Positions 1 to 8,291 of a stretch of 64,000 bases of DNA are shown here, piece by piece. The notes below the pieces were generated by a model that saw only the letters and a program-made list of their open reading frames with translations, made no database searches and was not told the DNA's origin. How positions within the stretch are numbered: position 1 is the first letter of the stretch; each line of letters begins with the position of its first letter. The translations under genes were made by a program, and so were the position numbers. Source of the DNA: Rubripirellula sp. (GTDB lineage: Bacteria; Planctomycetota; Planctomycetia; Pirellulales; Pirellulaceae). The stretch spans positions 282,423 through 346,422 of the forward strand of contig JAAXJB010000003.1 in the NCBI GenBank assembly GCA_012270065.1, in the 5' to 3' direction.

Positions 1-111
1 ACACTGAAAGAAGTGCCGGCTGATTTTCCAACTGCTCAAACGACAAGCTCAAGAGCCTTCGACTGAGCACCTGGAATTTGATGATTGATTCGGAGGGCAG
101 GGAAGGGCAGT

Positions 112-129
112 GTGACATGTCAATGTCAC
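112..129. other. Short inverted repeat downstream of the anti-sigma gene
   Basis: A perfect 7-bp inverted repeat (GTGACAT and ATGTCAC) encloses a 4-base loop, about 70 bases beyond the stop of the minus-strand anti-sigma gene. There is no T-run on either side, so it is at best a weak transcription end or a protein-binding palindrome. The rest of bases 1-201 shows no gene I can support. Confidence 0.25.
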
Positions 130-201
130 GATTGGTTCGAGCGGCGGGCCGACAGCCCAACACCTGTTCAGTCCCGGCCGAAACTTCAGGCAGACGAGGC
201 T

Positions 202-1272
202 CTACCTCTGAAGAACATTTACAAAAGGCGGCCGCCAACTGGGAGCCAGAGTAGCGTCGTCGACACTGACGCCTGCTTCAACTTCTCCCCGATGATTCAG
301 TAACGGATGATCGGGCATCCGCTCCAGTGCGGGAAGCTGTAGAAATCTCACCCTCCCATCCTCATAAAGAACGTTGATACCCGTGGCGTTGTGCCCGACA
401 AGCCTCCCATGCTGGGTCGCTTTCGAAATGCCAGCCAAGGGAGCATCGGACAGAATTGCAAAGGAAGCCCGTGATTCAAATCTCGGTGACTTGAGCCTGT
501 TCTCCTCCATCACACCGAGGTTGTAGGCATAATGCCCGCCAGCGAATTGCTGGATTTGTCGGAGCTGATCAACATTTGCATGATGCAACTCACCAAGCGA
601 TGGCACACTGGTCAGGTCTGTCAGTGCAGCCTCCGTCGCCGAGGGCTGGTCGAGCGACGGACACCAGCGCAGGTCGGGGTCGGACAGCAAACCGGCTTCG
701 TTCAACCGGATCATGAATACGCCGGCGAATGCCTCTCGCCCTGTCTCAGCAACCGCTGGCATACGCTGCTGAGGACTATGATTGACGTACTGGGTGATTG
801 CCGTCCCAAATTGACGCAAACGATCCTGACATGCGGTTTTTCTTGCTTCGAGACGCCCTGCCGCTAACGCAGGCATGATCACGGCCACCATCACAATCGC
901 AGCGGCGACGGCTCCCAGCCAGTCTGTCCAACCGTATCCGAGATCCGCTGTGTTCTCAACGGCTGGCTCGAGCTTCGGAAGATCTCTCAAACCCTCCGAA
1001 TCGTTTTCCTGAACCGCGTTTTCCTGACCAGCACCTTCGAGAGCATCGTCAGCGAGTCCGGGCATGGGTGGGAGTGCAGCGAGGGTTCGAGCAACCAGAT
1101 CCTGCGAAGGCGGCTCTGGCGGCTCGTAGGATTCCTCCAATGGCCTCAGCGACTTTTCAATCGCATCCAGCTCACGCCGCGCCTCTGCACTTTCCTCAAG
1201 CAACCGGGCAACACGCCGCATTTCATGCGGTTCAAGAGCGCCAAGCAGGTAACCGAGGAGGTCTTCGTGCAT
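202..1272 (-). CDS. Anti-sigma-like membrane protein with DUF1559/pilin-like C-terminus
   Basis: The predicted protein has 356 residues. The first about 45 residues (starting MHEDLLGYLLGALEPHE) resemble the helical anti-sigma domain common next to ECF sigma genes, but no zinc-binding HxxxCxxC pattern is visible. An acidic linker leads to one membrane segment around residues 120-140. The part after it (ARKTACQDRLRQFGTAITQY) resembles the region after the pilin helix in DUF1559 proteins, and near the end HNATGINVLYEDG resembles their H-x-DG motif. The ATG at 1272 was preferred to an upstream GTG at 1317 because the domain begins there. It lies 127 bases after the sigma gene at 1400-2053 on the same strand, which supports an anti-sigma role. 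That role is inferred from position and the N-terminal domain. Confidence 0.7.
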   Translation of the reverse strand: MHEDLLGYLLGALEPHEMRRVARLLEESAEARRELDAIEKSLRPLEESYEPPEPPSQDLVARTLAALPPMPGLADDALEGAGQENAVQENDSEGLRDLPKLEPAVENTADLGYGWTDWLGAVAAAIVMVAVIMPALAAGRLEARKTACQDRLRQFGTAITQYVNHSPQQRMPAVAETGREAFAGVFMIRLNEAGLLSDPDLRWCPSLDQPSATEAALTDLTSVPSLGELHHANVDQLRQIQQFAGGHYAYNLGVMEENRLKSPRFESRASFAILSDAPLAGISKATQHGRLVGHNATGINVLYEDGRVRFLQLPALERMPDHPLLNHRGEVEAGVSVDDATLAPSWRPPFVNVLQR

Positions 1273-1399
1273 CGCCAGAGTGAGAACGCTGAGGGTAAGG
1301 AAAGGGCATGCTGTCACCAGTGAGGACGGTTACAGCCAATACCCTTTACATTACGCGCTCGACCCGTCCCCGGTTCGGAAATTCCTGAGAATTAGGTGC

Positions 1400-2053
1400 T
1401 TACTGGTCCGTCCCGTGGCGAGTCTCATCCCAAAGAAGCCCCAAACGCTGAACAGCCGCGTGCAAGCGACTTTTCACGGTCCCCACAGGAATCCCCAAGG
1501 CATCCGCAGCTTCCCTGTATTTCAATCCCTGATAGTAAACGAGATGAATGACCTGCTGCATTGATTCACTCAGTGAGTCAACGGAATCATGCACCCAGCG
1601 GCTGTTTTCCTGGTCTGACGCCGCCCGAGAGGGGTCCGGAGAATCGCCAACCAGTTTCTCTGACCAGCTGTTGCCCCTTTCGTCTTTTTCGTTGGAAGAC
1701 GAGCGATCCAGACTAACCATCCGATGCCGCTTGTTACGACGCTGGACATCAATCGCCTGATTTGTGGCAATTGCGTACAACCAGGGACGGAATCGGCGAT
1801 CTGGGTCAAATTGGTGACACTTCAAATGAACCTGTAAAAACGTACCCTGAAATGCATCCTCGGCCATCTCGGTATTACCGATGTAGCGTCGAAGATAGCT
1901 GTACATTTCACGCTCATAGCGTCGCATCAGGACTTCAAAAAGGCCGCGATCACCGCTTTCTCGATATTGGGCGATCAGGCTCTCGTCCGAGACATCGCCT
2001 TGCAGATTTTTAGATGTTGCTGGTGCTAATGCATTCATCGAATGATCCACCAT
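1400..2053 (-). CDS. ECF-type RNA polymerase sigma factor
   Basis: This 217-residue sigma-70 family protein has region 2 at about residues 25-95, with the core-binding stretch around EDAFQGTFLQVH and the -10 reading segment FRPWLYAIATNQAIDVQRR. Region 4 lies at about residues 150-205, with the helix-turn-helix YREAADALGIPVGTVKSRLH. The linker between them is longer than usual (about 50 polar residues). It directs RNA polymerase to a specific promoter set. The gene downstream on the same strand encodes an anti-sigma-like membrane protein, so its activity is probably held at the membrane. The ATG at 2053 is used; a second in-frame ATG at 2038 is possible. No convincing ribosome binding site is visible for either. 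Confidence 0.9.
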   Translation of the reverse strand: MVDHSMNALAPATSKNLQGDVSDESLIAQYRESGDRGLFEVLMRRYEREMYSYLRRYIGNTEMAEDAFQGTFLQVHLKCHQFDPDRRFRPWLYAIATNQAIDVQRRNKRHRMVSLDRSSSNEKDERGNSWSEKLVGDSPDPSRAASDQENSRWVHDSVDSLSESMQQVIHLVYYQGLKYREAADALGIPVGTVKSRLHAAVQRLGLLWDETRHGTDQ

Positions 2054-2327
2054 CGTTAGAGAGAATTAGATAAGAAAACCAAAATAAGGGCGTGCGTGAA
2101 GCACAAAATCTAGTGCCGTGCCAACCGAACATTGAACTACGCGGAGAATAAAGTAAAAAGCCGCAGTTCTCTTACCGAAAAGCACTCTCTCAGTATCCCC
2201 AAAATCCCAATAAAGTCAAAAATGAATCCGTTATTTCACGCAAACCACCCTGTGGAGCTATATGGATCAGCAAAGACATGACCATTACAACAACGGTTTT
2301 GCCCTTCATTGATTGAGATAAACCACC

Positions 2328-3998
2328 TTGAATACACAAGAAAATGGCAGGCCGGCTTACAAGTGGGCTCGCCCCGGCGATATCAACGCATTTTTTGGGC
2401 TGATGCTCGACAACATCGCCGGTCTGATTTTGATGGCGACTCTACTGAGCGGATTTGGCATCGATGTCAATTTCGTTGTCTCGGCCATGGTTCCGGGAAC
2501 AGCTCTGGGTGTTCTGGTTGGTGATCTGGCGTTCTTCGTCCTTGCCTTCTGGCTGGCCAAACGCACTGGCAGGGATGATGTCACCGCAATGCCATTGGGC
2601 CTCGACACTCCAAGCACGTTTGGAATCATCCTATTCATCTTGGGCCCCTCCTATCTACAGGGCCTCGGTATGCAACTGAGCGAGCAAGAAGCAGCCTACC
2701 GCACATGGCACATTGGTATTTGGTGCATCGTCCTGAGTGGTGTCCTCAAATTCGCAATGGCTCCCTTCACCGAACTTATCAGACGCGTAATTCCTCGTGC
2801 TGGACTCTTAGGTTCCCTGGCAGCCATTGCCTTGGTCTTGATCAGCTTCATTCCTCTGCTGCACATCTTTGAACACCCATTACCCGGCATGATCGCCCTG
2901 GTCATTGTGCTCTGCGCTCTGGTTGGTCGACTCCCCCTCCCGGGCAGAACCCCAGGCACTCTGGGTGCCCTGTTGGTTGCCAGTCTTGTTTTCTATGTCA
3001 TGTGCTTGATTCAGGTTCCTCCTTACAGCATCCCGGAAGCGCCTGAAGGTGTTCAGTGGCTGCCAACTCAATGGCTGGAAGCTTGGCAATTCGGCTGGGT
3101 TTCCAGCTTTGATGATGCTCTTCCTTACCTGCCAATCGCCCTGCCATTTGCAATCGGAACGGTCGTGGGTGGAGTCGATTGCACGGAGAGCGCAGCAGCA
3201 GCAGGTGATACTTACGACACAAGAACCATCATCGGAGTGGAAGCTTTTGCAACCTTGCTGGCGGGATTCTCCGGAGGTGTAATTCAAACCACACCTTACA
3301 TAGGGCACCCTGCCTACAAAGCAATGGGCGGTCGTGCTGCTTATACACTGGGTACGGCGGTACTGATCGGGTCCGCTGGGCTGGTAGGTTACTTTGGCTG
3401 GATCAACGCTTATGTTCCCGAGGCCGCGGTCTATCCAATACTCGTTTTCGTTGGCCTTGAGATAACAGCCCAAAGTTTTCTGGCAACACCGAAGCGTCAC
3501 TACACAGCTGTCGCACTTGCATGTCTTCCTGCCCTTGCGTTTCTGGCAATGAGTTTTCCAAATCAGATTCTCGGCGACGCTTCATTGCGTGAAGCTGACA
3601 TCACCAGATCGAGCTTGCAGAGTGAGGAACTTGTCTCACAGCTTAAACTGCTGGGGATGCTGAGCAGTGGCTTCATCATCACAAGCCTGCTCTGGGCTTG
3701 GGCATTGGCAAAAATTGTCGACCACAGGCTTCCAGAGGCGGCTGGGGTCATGTCGGTGGCTGGGTTACTGACAGCCTTTGGGGTCATTCATTCACCTCTT
3801 CCTGGAAACCAACTGTTCGTCCTGTTCGGGCCGGAGAGCTGGGGCAGTTTTGTTCTGGATCCGGTAAGCCGAGGCCCGGTTCTTGAATTTGTTGCAGGCT
3901 ACTTCGCCTGCGCTATCCTGCTGGTTTTATGGTCGCTTCGGAACGATATAAATCCACGTCCCGACGAAGATGATGTTTTAACACCAGAACACCATTGA
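2328..3998 (+). CDS. NCS2/AzgA-like nucleobase permease family transporter
   Basis: This is a 556-residue polytopic membrane protein with about a dozen hydrophobic segments. It resembles the xanthine/uracil (NCS2, AGZA-like) permeases: an N-terminal DNIAGLILMATLL helix, a central GTVVGGVDCTESAAAAGD stretch in the substrate-site region, and FSGGVIQTTPYIGHPAYKA after it. The substrate cannot be read from the sequence; nucleobase or another small anion are both possible. The start is a TTG at 2328, because the conserved N-terminal segment begins about 10 residues later and no in-frame ATG precedes it. It is transcribed alone, convergent with the cofactor operon ending at 4027. The 274 bases upstream show no further gene. 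Confidence 0.8.
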   Translation: MNTQENGRPAYKWARPGDINAFFGLMLDNIAGLILMATLLSGFGIDVNFVVSAMVPGTALGVLVGDLAFFVLAFWLAKRTGRDDVTAMPLGLDTPSTFGIILFILGPSYLQGLGMQLSEQEAAYRTWHIGIWCIVLSGVLKFAMAPFTELIRRVIPRAGLLGSLAAIALVLISFIPLLHIFEHPLPGMIALVIVLCALVGRLPLPGRTPGTLGALLVASLVFYVMCLIQVPPYSIPEAPEGVQWLPTQWLEAWQFGWVSSFDDALPYLPIALPFAIGTVVGGVDCTESAAAAGDTYDTRTIIGVEAFATLLAGFSGGVIQTTPYIGHPAYKAMGGRAAYTLGTAVLIGSAGLVGYFGWINAYVPEAAVYPILVFVGLEITAQSFLATPKRHYTAVALACLPALAFLAMSFPNQILGDASLREADITRSSLQSEELVSQLKLLGMLSSGFIITSLLWAWALAKIVDHRLPEAAGVMSVAGLLTAFGVIHSPLPGNQLFVLFGPESWGSFVLDPVSRGPVLEFVAGYFACAILLVLWSLRNDINPRPDEDDVLTPEHH

Positions 3999-4026
3999 TG
4001 TTCGGCACCCGACACACCTGCCCGGT

Positions 4027-5028
4027 TTACTGGCAGCAATCCAGCACGCGGATTGATCTGGGCGCATTGCGCACGGTGGTGAGCACGACCAACTCAATAT
4101 CAGCCGGAAGAGAAGCAAGACACGTCTCCGCCGTCTGTTCAGACTCAAACCAGGCAAACACCCCGGGCCCCCAACTACTCTGACCGTAGCCAGAAACACC
4201 CTGGTCGTGGAGCCAATCAATGACTCGAGTGACGTGTGTTCCATTGTAAGTTCCGCCCTGTACGCTGGCGAACAACTGTCCACTCAACATGTTGTAAGAC
4301 CGGGTACTTTCGCAGAAAGCATCAAAATCACGACACTTGGCCGCAGCGAGAATCCCATTGACCGCCAGGTTGTCCAGCTCTCTCCGAACTTGCTTTGGTG
4401 CAGGGGATAGCTCCGCAAATTTCTCGCGCTCTGACCTTCCGCTAACAGACTCTTCACAATCGACAGGTTTCAGCACAGCCACATGCCATTGAGAAGGCAA
4501 CCTTACTGTCTGATGTGTTCCATTATTGGCTTGAAAATCCAAAGCCTCACGGTTTCCTGTTTCATAGATCACGCCACCATGCAAATAACCATAACAGCCG
4601 ACCACTGAACGTTTCGCGCGACCAGCCAATGAGTTGGCGATAGTATCGAATTCAACATTCACTGCCTGATGCCGGCAAATTCCTTCGGCTACAGCCAGAG
4701 ACAGTTGGGTACCACTGCCAAGTCCACAATGTGAGGGCGCATGCCTTGGCACTTCAACACGACAGGGCGGCAAATCCTTGTCACCTCTGAAGTCGCGGAT
4801 TCGTTCTGCAATCGGATCACAACGCAACCGGAATTCTTCGGGACATTGGAACTTTTCTGCCGTTGAAACAACAACCTCCGTTAACGGATCTTCCAGCATC
4901 ACACCCACACCACCAAAGGGATGCACGGTATCCAGCAATCCAAAATGCAAACGTGATCCAGAACAGATTCTCGCCGTGAAGCCATCACCACACCGCATCG
5001 TTGAATCAATGATTTTTGATGCGTTCAT
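4027..5028 (-). CDS. Beta-ribofuranosylaminobenzene 5'-phosphate synthase (GHMP family)
   Basis: This 333-residue protein matches beta-RFAP synthase, the first committed enzyme of tetrahydromethanopterin synthesis. The enzyme joins p-aminobenzoate to PRPP with loss of CO2 and pyrophosphate. Visible marks are SGSRLHFGLLD near residue 25, GGVGVML following it, and the GHMP glycine/serine loop HCGLGSGTQLSLAVAEG near residue 100. The gene overlaps DUF447 by 23 bases, and a PabA-type glutaminase stands just before that, so the three genes form one unit. Planctomycetes are among the few bacteria known to carry this cofactor pathway. The start is an ATG at 5028. The product is cytosolic. Confidence 0.9.
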   Translation of the reverse strand: MNASKIIDSTMRCGDGFTARICSGSRLHFGLLDTVHPFGGVGVMLEDPLTEVVVSTAEKFQCPEEFRLRCDPIAERIRDFRGDKDLPPCRVEVPRHAPSHCGLGSGTQLSLAVAEGICRHQAVNVEFDTIANSLAGRAKRSVVGCYGYLHGGVIYETGNREALDFQANNGTHQTVRLPSQWHVAVLKPVDCEESVSGRSEREKFAELSPAPKQVRRELDNLAVNGILAAAKCRDFDAFCESTRSYNMLSGQLFASVQGGTYNGTHVTRVIDWLHDQGVSGYGQSSWGPGVFAWFESEQTAETCLASLPADIELVVLTTVRNAPRSIRVLDCCQ

Positions 5029-5602
5029 TGATTGTCTTTCTTAGAAATTGGAATGCTGCTTCTTCCTTCTGGCCACTGGTCTTGTCGATCAACGGCTGTA
5101 ATCGATCCAGATCTGCATTGATTTGCTCGACAGAAATCAGATGAGTCCTTGTTGCCAGAATAGCAGCTTCAATGACCGCAAACTTGGCGCGATTGAACCC
5201 AAAGAAAGGTTTCTCAACTTCGGAGTGGATCACTCGACAATCCATTTCAACGCGAAGCGTGTGATCCGAGACATTCTCTACCTCGACCGCTATCCAACGA
5301 TGGCAATTTCGCAAACGCCACCATGGTGAATCTTCCCATTGCTCCACCAGACCACAAATTTCACTCTGACTTAAATTCCCCACCGCTGCCCGCGCAAACA
5401 AACTTACATCATCAGTGACATGCACGACTGCCTTTCCTGTGGCGATCAGATTCCGGTAAGTCGTTGATGAACGGAATGGTTTGAGAAGCAGACGTTCAAG
5501 CGACTGACACTCTGCAAAGTCATCTGGAACAACCGGCCCCATCGGTGCAAGATTGACATTCCCGTTGACATCAGCCGAGGTCACGATCGCTTCAAGGATC
5601 AC
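5006..5602 (-). CDS. DUF447 family protein, tetrahydromethanopterin-associated
   Basis: This 198-residue protein belongs to DUF447, a flavin-reductase-like split-barrel family that recurs with tetrahydromethanopterin genes in archaea, methylotrophs and planctomycetes. It starts with MILEAIVTSADVNGNVNLAP and carries HVTDDVSLFARAAVG and RVEMDCRVIHSE, typical of the family. The biochemical role is not established to my knowledge. The GTG start at 5602 overlaps the stop of the PabA-like gene by 4 bases (GTGA), and its 3' end overlaps beta-RFAP synthase by 23 bases. This strongly suggests translational coupling and a shared pathway. Confidence 0.85.
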   Translation of the reverse strand: MILEAIVTSADVNGNVNLAPMGPVVPDDFAECQSLERLLLKPFRSSTTYRNLIATGKAVVHVTDDVSLFARAAVGNLSQSEICGLVEQWEDSPWWRLRNCHRWIAVEVENVSDHTLRVEMDCRVIHSEVEKPFFGFNRAKFAVIEAAILATRTHLISVEQINADLDRLQPLIDKTSGQKEEAAFQFLRKTINERIKNH

Positions 5603-6255
5603 GAGGCTAATCCCTCACGAGTAGGATCACGATTTTCCGAGCGTCGAATTTCTTTCGAATGATGTGGTGCATGATGGATTTCCGTACGATTCATGCCGAC
5701 AACAAAATTTCCAAGCAGTGCCATGCCATCCTCGGTCAACACTGACTCCGGATGAAACTGCACGCCATGCACCGGCCTTGAAACGTGACGTATCCCCATG
5801 ATCAAATCGTCATCCTGACTTCTTGCCGTGACGATCAACTCAGCGGGCAGACTATCCTCATCGACGGCAAGGGAATGGTATCTGCCAACATTGATGATTT
5901 CCGGGAGGCCGGTAAACAAACCTTGGGAATCATGTGTAATCGGGCTGGCCATCCCATGCCTCGGAGGGCAGGGACTGACGGATGCCCCAAACGCCGCAGC
6001 GATGGCCTGATGCCCCAGACAGACGCCTAAAACGGGGATTCGGGGATCCAGGTTTCGGATGACATCAACGGAACATCCTGCTTCAAACGGGCCTTTCGGA
6101 CCAGGCGACAGAACAACTGCTTGCGGGGCAAGTTCCTGACAGCCGCTGCAATCAATCTGATCACTGCGAACAACGAGAGTGCGTGCCCCAAGGCGTCGCA
6201 GATAGCGAGCCAGATTGTGGACAAATGAGTCGTAGTTATCGAGTAGCAGTATCAC
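5599..6255 (-). CDS. pabA: Glutamine amidotransferase, PabA/TrpG type
   Basis: This 218-residue class I glutaminase releases ammonia from glutamine for aminodeoxychorismate or anthranilate synthase. The start LLLDNYDSFVHNLARYLRRLG is the family signature. Cys79 sits in GVCLGHQ, and the His/Glu pair of the triad is in VQFHPES near residue 170. Its position directly before DUF447 and beta-RFAP synthase fits a role in supplying p-aminobenzoate, the substrate of the latter. However, the trpE gene at 57088 has no adjacent trpG, so it may serve both enzymes. It begins with GTG at 6255, three bases after the ExbD gene upstream. The choice between PabA and TrpG cannot be settled from sequence. Confidence 0.9.
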   Translation of the reverse strand: MILLLDNYDSFVHNLARYLRRLGARTLVVRSDQIDCSGCQELAPQAVVLSPGPKGPFEAGCSVDVIRNLDPRIPVLGVCLGHQAIAAAFGASVSPCPPRHGMASPITHDSQGLFTGLPEIINVGRYHSLAVDEDSLPAELIVTARSQDDDLIMGIRHVSRPVHGVQFHPESVLTEDGMALLGNFVVGMNRTEIHHAPHHSKEIRRSENRDPTREGLAS

Positions 6256-6258
6256 AGA

Positions 6259-6735
6259 TTATCGACGTGGTTTGGCAAACTTGATCTTTTCAATCAGTTT
6301 GACAACTTCGTTGCCCTGTTTGTACCCACTAACCGCAGTAATTGAGCGAATGACGTATTCGTAGCGGAGATTGTAATCCGTATCGATCTCGATTTCCGGA
6401 CCATCTTCGCCCTCAACAGGAGCGGTTGTCCCGATCAAATCGACCACATTTGCACGCAACTGATCAAAATCGGTCCCCAAACTGATCTCGTTCAGCGCCA
6501 TGCTGGTCAACTTGCCGTTTTCGTCGGCCTGAAGCCTTAATTTCAGTGGCAAGTCTGTGGGATCCATTGTCATGGAATCACTTCCTGCCAATGGCATTCG
6601 AACACTGAAATCGCCCTCAAGCTCAACAATTTTAAATGTCATCACGAAGAAGATGAGCAGCAGGAAGACCACATCAATCATGCTGGTCATGTTCAAGCTA
6701 CTTTTTTCAGCTTCGCCTCGGTTCCGGATTTTCAT
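6259..6735 (-). CDS. ExbD/TolR-family biopolymer transport protein (second copy)
   Basis: This 158-residue protein has a short cytoplasmic N-terminus, one membrane helix (about residues 17-38, with SMIDVVFLLLIFFVM) and a periplasmic domain. The Asp in SMID corresponds to the proton-relay Asp of ExbD/TolR. With the ExbB/MotA-like gene at 7170-8018 it would form a proton-driven inner-membrane motor that energises envelope or outer-membrane processes. It overlaps the first ExbD gene by 4 bases (ATGA), and only 3 bases separate it from the PabA-like gene downstream. The two ExbD paralogues differ in their periplasmic parts, as is usual in planctomycete motor operons. Confidence 0.9.
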   Translation of the reverse strand: MKIRNRGEAEKSSLNMTSMIDVVFLLLIFFVMTFKIVELEGDFSVRMPLAGSDSMTMDPTDLPLKLRLQADENGKLTSMALNEISLGTDFDQLRANVVDLIGTTAPVEGEDGPEIEIDTDYNLRYEYVIRSITAVSGYKQGNEVVKLIEKIKFAKPRR

Positions 6736-7169
6736 GAATTGTCCTCCTTCACCCGCAAAGCGAAGTTTTCGAGCTTCTGCTCCTGAGCAACCCGAATCAC
6801 TTCCTGAACGTCACCAGCAGCCGTGTCTTTGTGGGCACGGATAACAACGTTCGCGTCTTCCACTGTTTTACCTTCGGCCTTGATGACCGCGATTTCCTTT
6901 TGCAGACCGACCCGGAGCGTCTCAGCCGTATAGTCGTCTCCTCCCAAAATGATTTCACCATCCTGGGCAACATGCAAAATGATGGGAAACTCAAGAGGAA
7001 CTTCCGGAGGCTTCACCAATTGGCTACTAGGTAGCTTGACGCGGTCATTCGATTCCGTCTGCGCAAAGTTGATCAGAACCATGAAGAACGCGATCAACTG
7101 AAACACCATGTCGATCATTGGCGTCAAATCGCCTTCAGCCAAGTCGACTTTCTTTGACTTGACCTTCAT
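6732..7169 (-). CDS. ExbD/TolR-family biopolymer transport protein (first copy)
   Basis: This 145-residue protein has the layout of ExbD/TolR: a basic cytoplasmic start, a membrane helix at about residues 17-37 with the proton-relay Asp in TPMIDMVFQLIAFFMV, and a periplasmic domain of mixed strands and helices. Its ATG directly follows the TAA stop of the ExbB gene, and its own stop overlaps the start of the second ExbD gene. It would act with ExbB as part of a proton-motive-force-driven motor. No TonB or TolA partner is visible in the window. Confidence 0.9.
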   Translation of the reverse strand: MKVKSKKVDLAEGDLTPMIDMVFQLIAFFMVLINFAQTESNDRVKLPSSQLVKPPEVPLEFPIILHVAQDGEIILGGDDYTAETLRVGLQKEIAVIKAEGKTVEDANVVIRAHKDTAAGDVQEVIRVAQEQKLENFALRVKEDNS

Positions 7170-8018
7170 TTAGTTCTTGGCTCCCTGAGGCTGAACATCC
7201 TCGAAGCGACTCATCAGGTTCTCACTCGTCACACCAACTTCCAGAAGCAGACGCGAAACACGGTTACGGAGAATGTTGTAAGCCGCAATGGCCGGAATCG
7301 CGACAGCGAGACCAACCAGCGTCGTGAACAACGCAGTGGAAATACCTTCTGCGAGTTCAGCAGGCTTTGGCGACGCGCCTCCCAATGCGATCACCTGGAA
7401 AGATGCGATCATACCCTGAACCGTACCGAACAGTCCGATCATGGGACTGAGGTTCCCAATCAAGGCCATGTAACTGAGACGATGCTCCAATTTCATGCTT
7501 TCCTCTTCGCCTACTTCCTGCATGCCCTCAATTGCCTTGCCGTAACCTCGCGACAACTTTGCAAGACCTGCAGAAAGGACCTGCCCGAGAACTGATTCAT
7601 CCGTGCGTGCCATGTCGTACGCGCCCTGAAAATCTTTTTCGTTCAAGCGTTCTTCGAAGGCATCCACGAGTTCCTGCGGGCACAGGGTATCCCGTCTGGC
7701 AGCCAACATATTCATGACGAACAACGATACAAGCGTCACCGAGAGTGCGAGGAACACAAGCAGATATCCCCAACCCAGCGAGCTGATTGTCCAAGCCAAC
7801 AGATTCTGGTCGCTTTTGCTCCCACCATCTCCGCCTCCTGCATCTGCGTTGCCTCCTGCATCTGCATTACCGGGTGCGGGACCTGCGTCAGCTGGCTGCT
7901 CCTCAACCACGACCTCGTCGCCGCCACCAAACTCATTCTCCACGTCCTGCGCAATCACAGGCGAGAACGAAAACACGGCTGCCAGCAACACCACCGCAAT
8001 CGTAAATGTTCGCATCAT
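7170..8018 (-). CDS. MotA/TolQ/ExbB proton channel family protein
   Basis: This is a 282-residue inner-membrane protein. It begins with a cleavable-looking signal (MMRTFTIAVVLLAAVFSF, ending at IAQ). A periplasmic acidic segment follows with a short NADAGG repeat, then three membrane helices: TISSLGWGYLLVFLALSV, the helix around IGNLSPMIGLFGTVQGM, and ALFTTLVGLAVAIPAIAAYN. The last two carry the conserved Gly and Thr residues of the TolQ/ExbB/MotA channel. The ATG at 8018 was chosen because the signal peptide begins there; the frame stays open to a TTG at 8087. It leads the ExbB-ExbD-ExbD set and lies 273 bases after the TPR gene on the same strand. Confidence 0.9.
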   Translation of the reverse strand: MMRTFTIAVVLLAAVFSFSPVIAQDVENEFGGGDEVVVEEQPADAGPAPGNADAGGNADAGGGDGGSKSDQNLLAWTISSLGWGYLLVFLALSVTLVSLFVMNMLAARRDTLCPQELVDAFEERLNEKDFQGAYDMARTDESVLGQVLSAGLAKLSRGYGKAIEGMQEVGEEESMKLEHRLSYMALIGNLSPMIGLFGTVQGMIASFQVIALGGASPKPAELAEGISTALFTTLVGLAVAIPAIAAYNILRNRVSRLLLEVGVTSENLMSRFEDVQPQGAKN

Positions 8019-8291
8019 TGAACGAGCACAAGGCAACTGGGGAAAACACACAAAACGGGGAAGAATTCCACAAGCATCGAACATCAACGAGCCGCTCCGG
8101 GAGAAGAGTATTGGTTGGGAGGCAAAACTGAAATCAGGCGAATTCCTGTCTCAGCCGTGTATCAGATAAACATAGTCTAGCAAACTTCGATTGACAGCAT
8201 GGACCCCCGCGACCACGAATCCATGGAATAAAAAAAGTAAGGTTGGGGGGAATGACCAAGTAGTAGTGATAAGCAGGATTCAACAAGGAAC

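Noticed and set aside
85..303. 72-codon plus-strand frame at the window start
   Set aside because: It overlaps the end of the anti-sigma gene, has no family features, and its composition follows the opposite strand's codons.
2880..3500. 206-codon minus-strand frame inside the permease gene
   Set aside because: Fully antisense to a well-supported membrane transporter; rich in Cys and Arg as expected from a shadow frame.
8199..8232. CATGGA/TCCATG inverted repeat followed by an A-run, downstream of the 345-residue TPR gene
   Set aside because: On the minus strand, where the operon runs, the T-run comes before rather than after the stem, so it does not look like a terminator for these genes.
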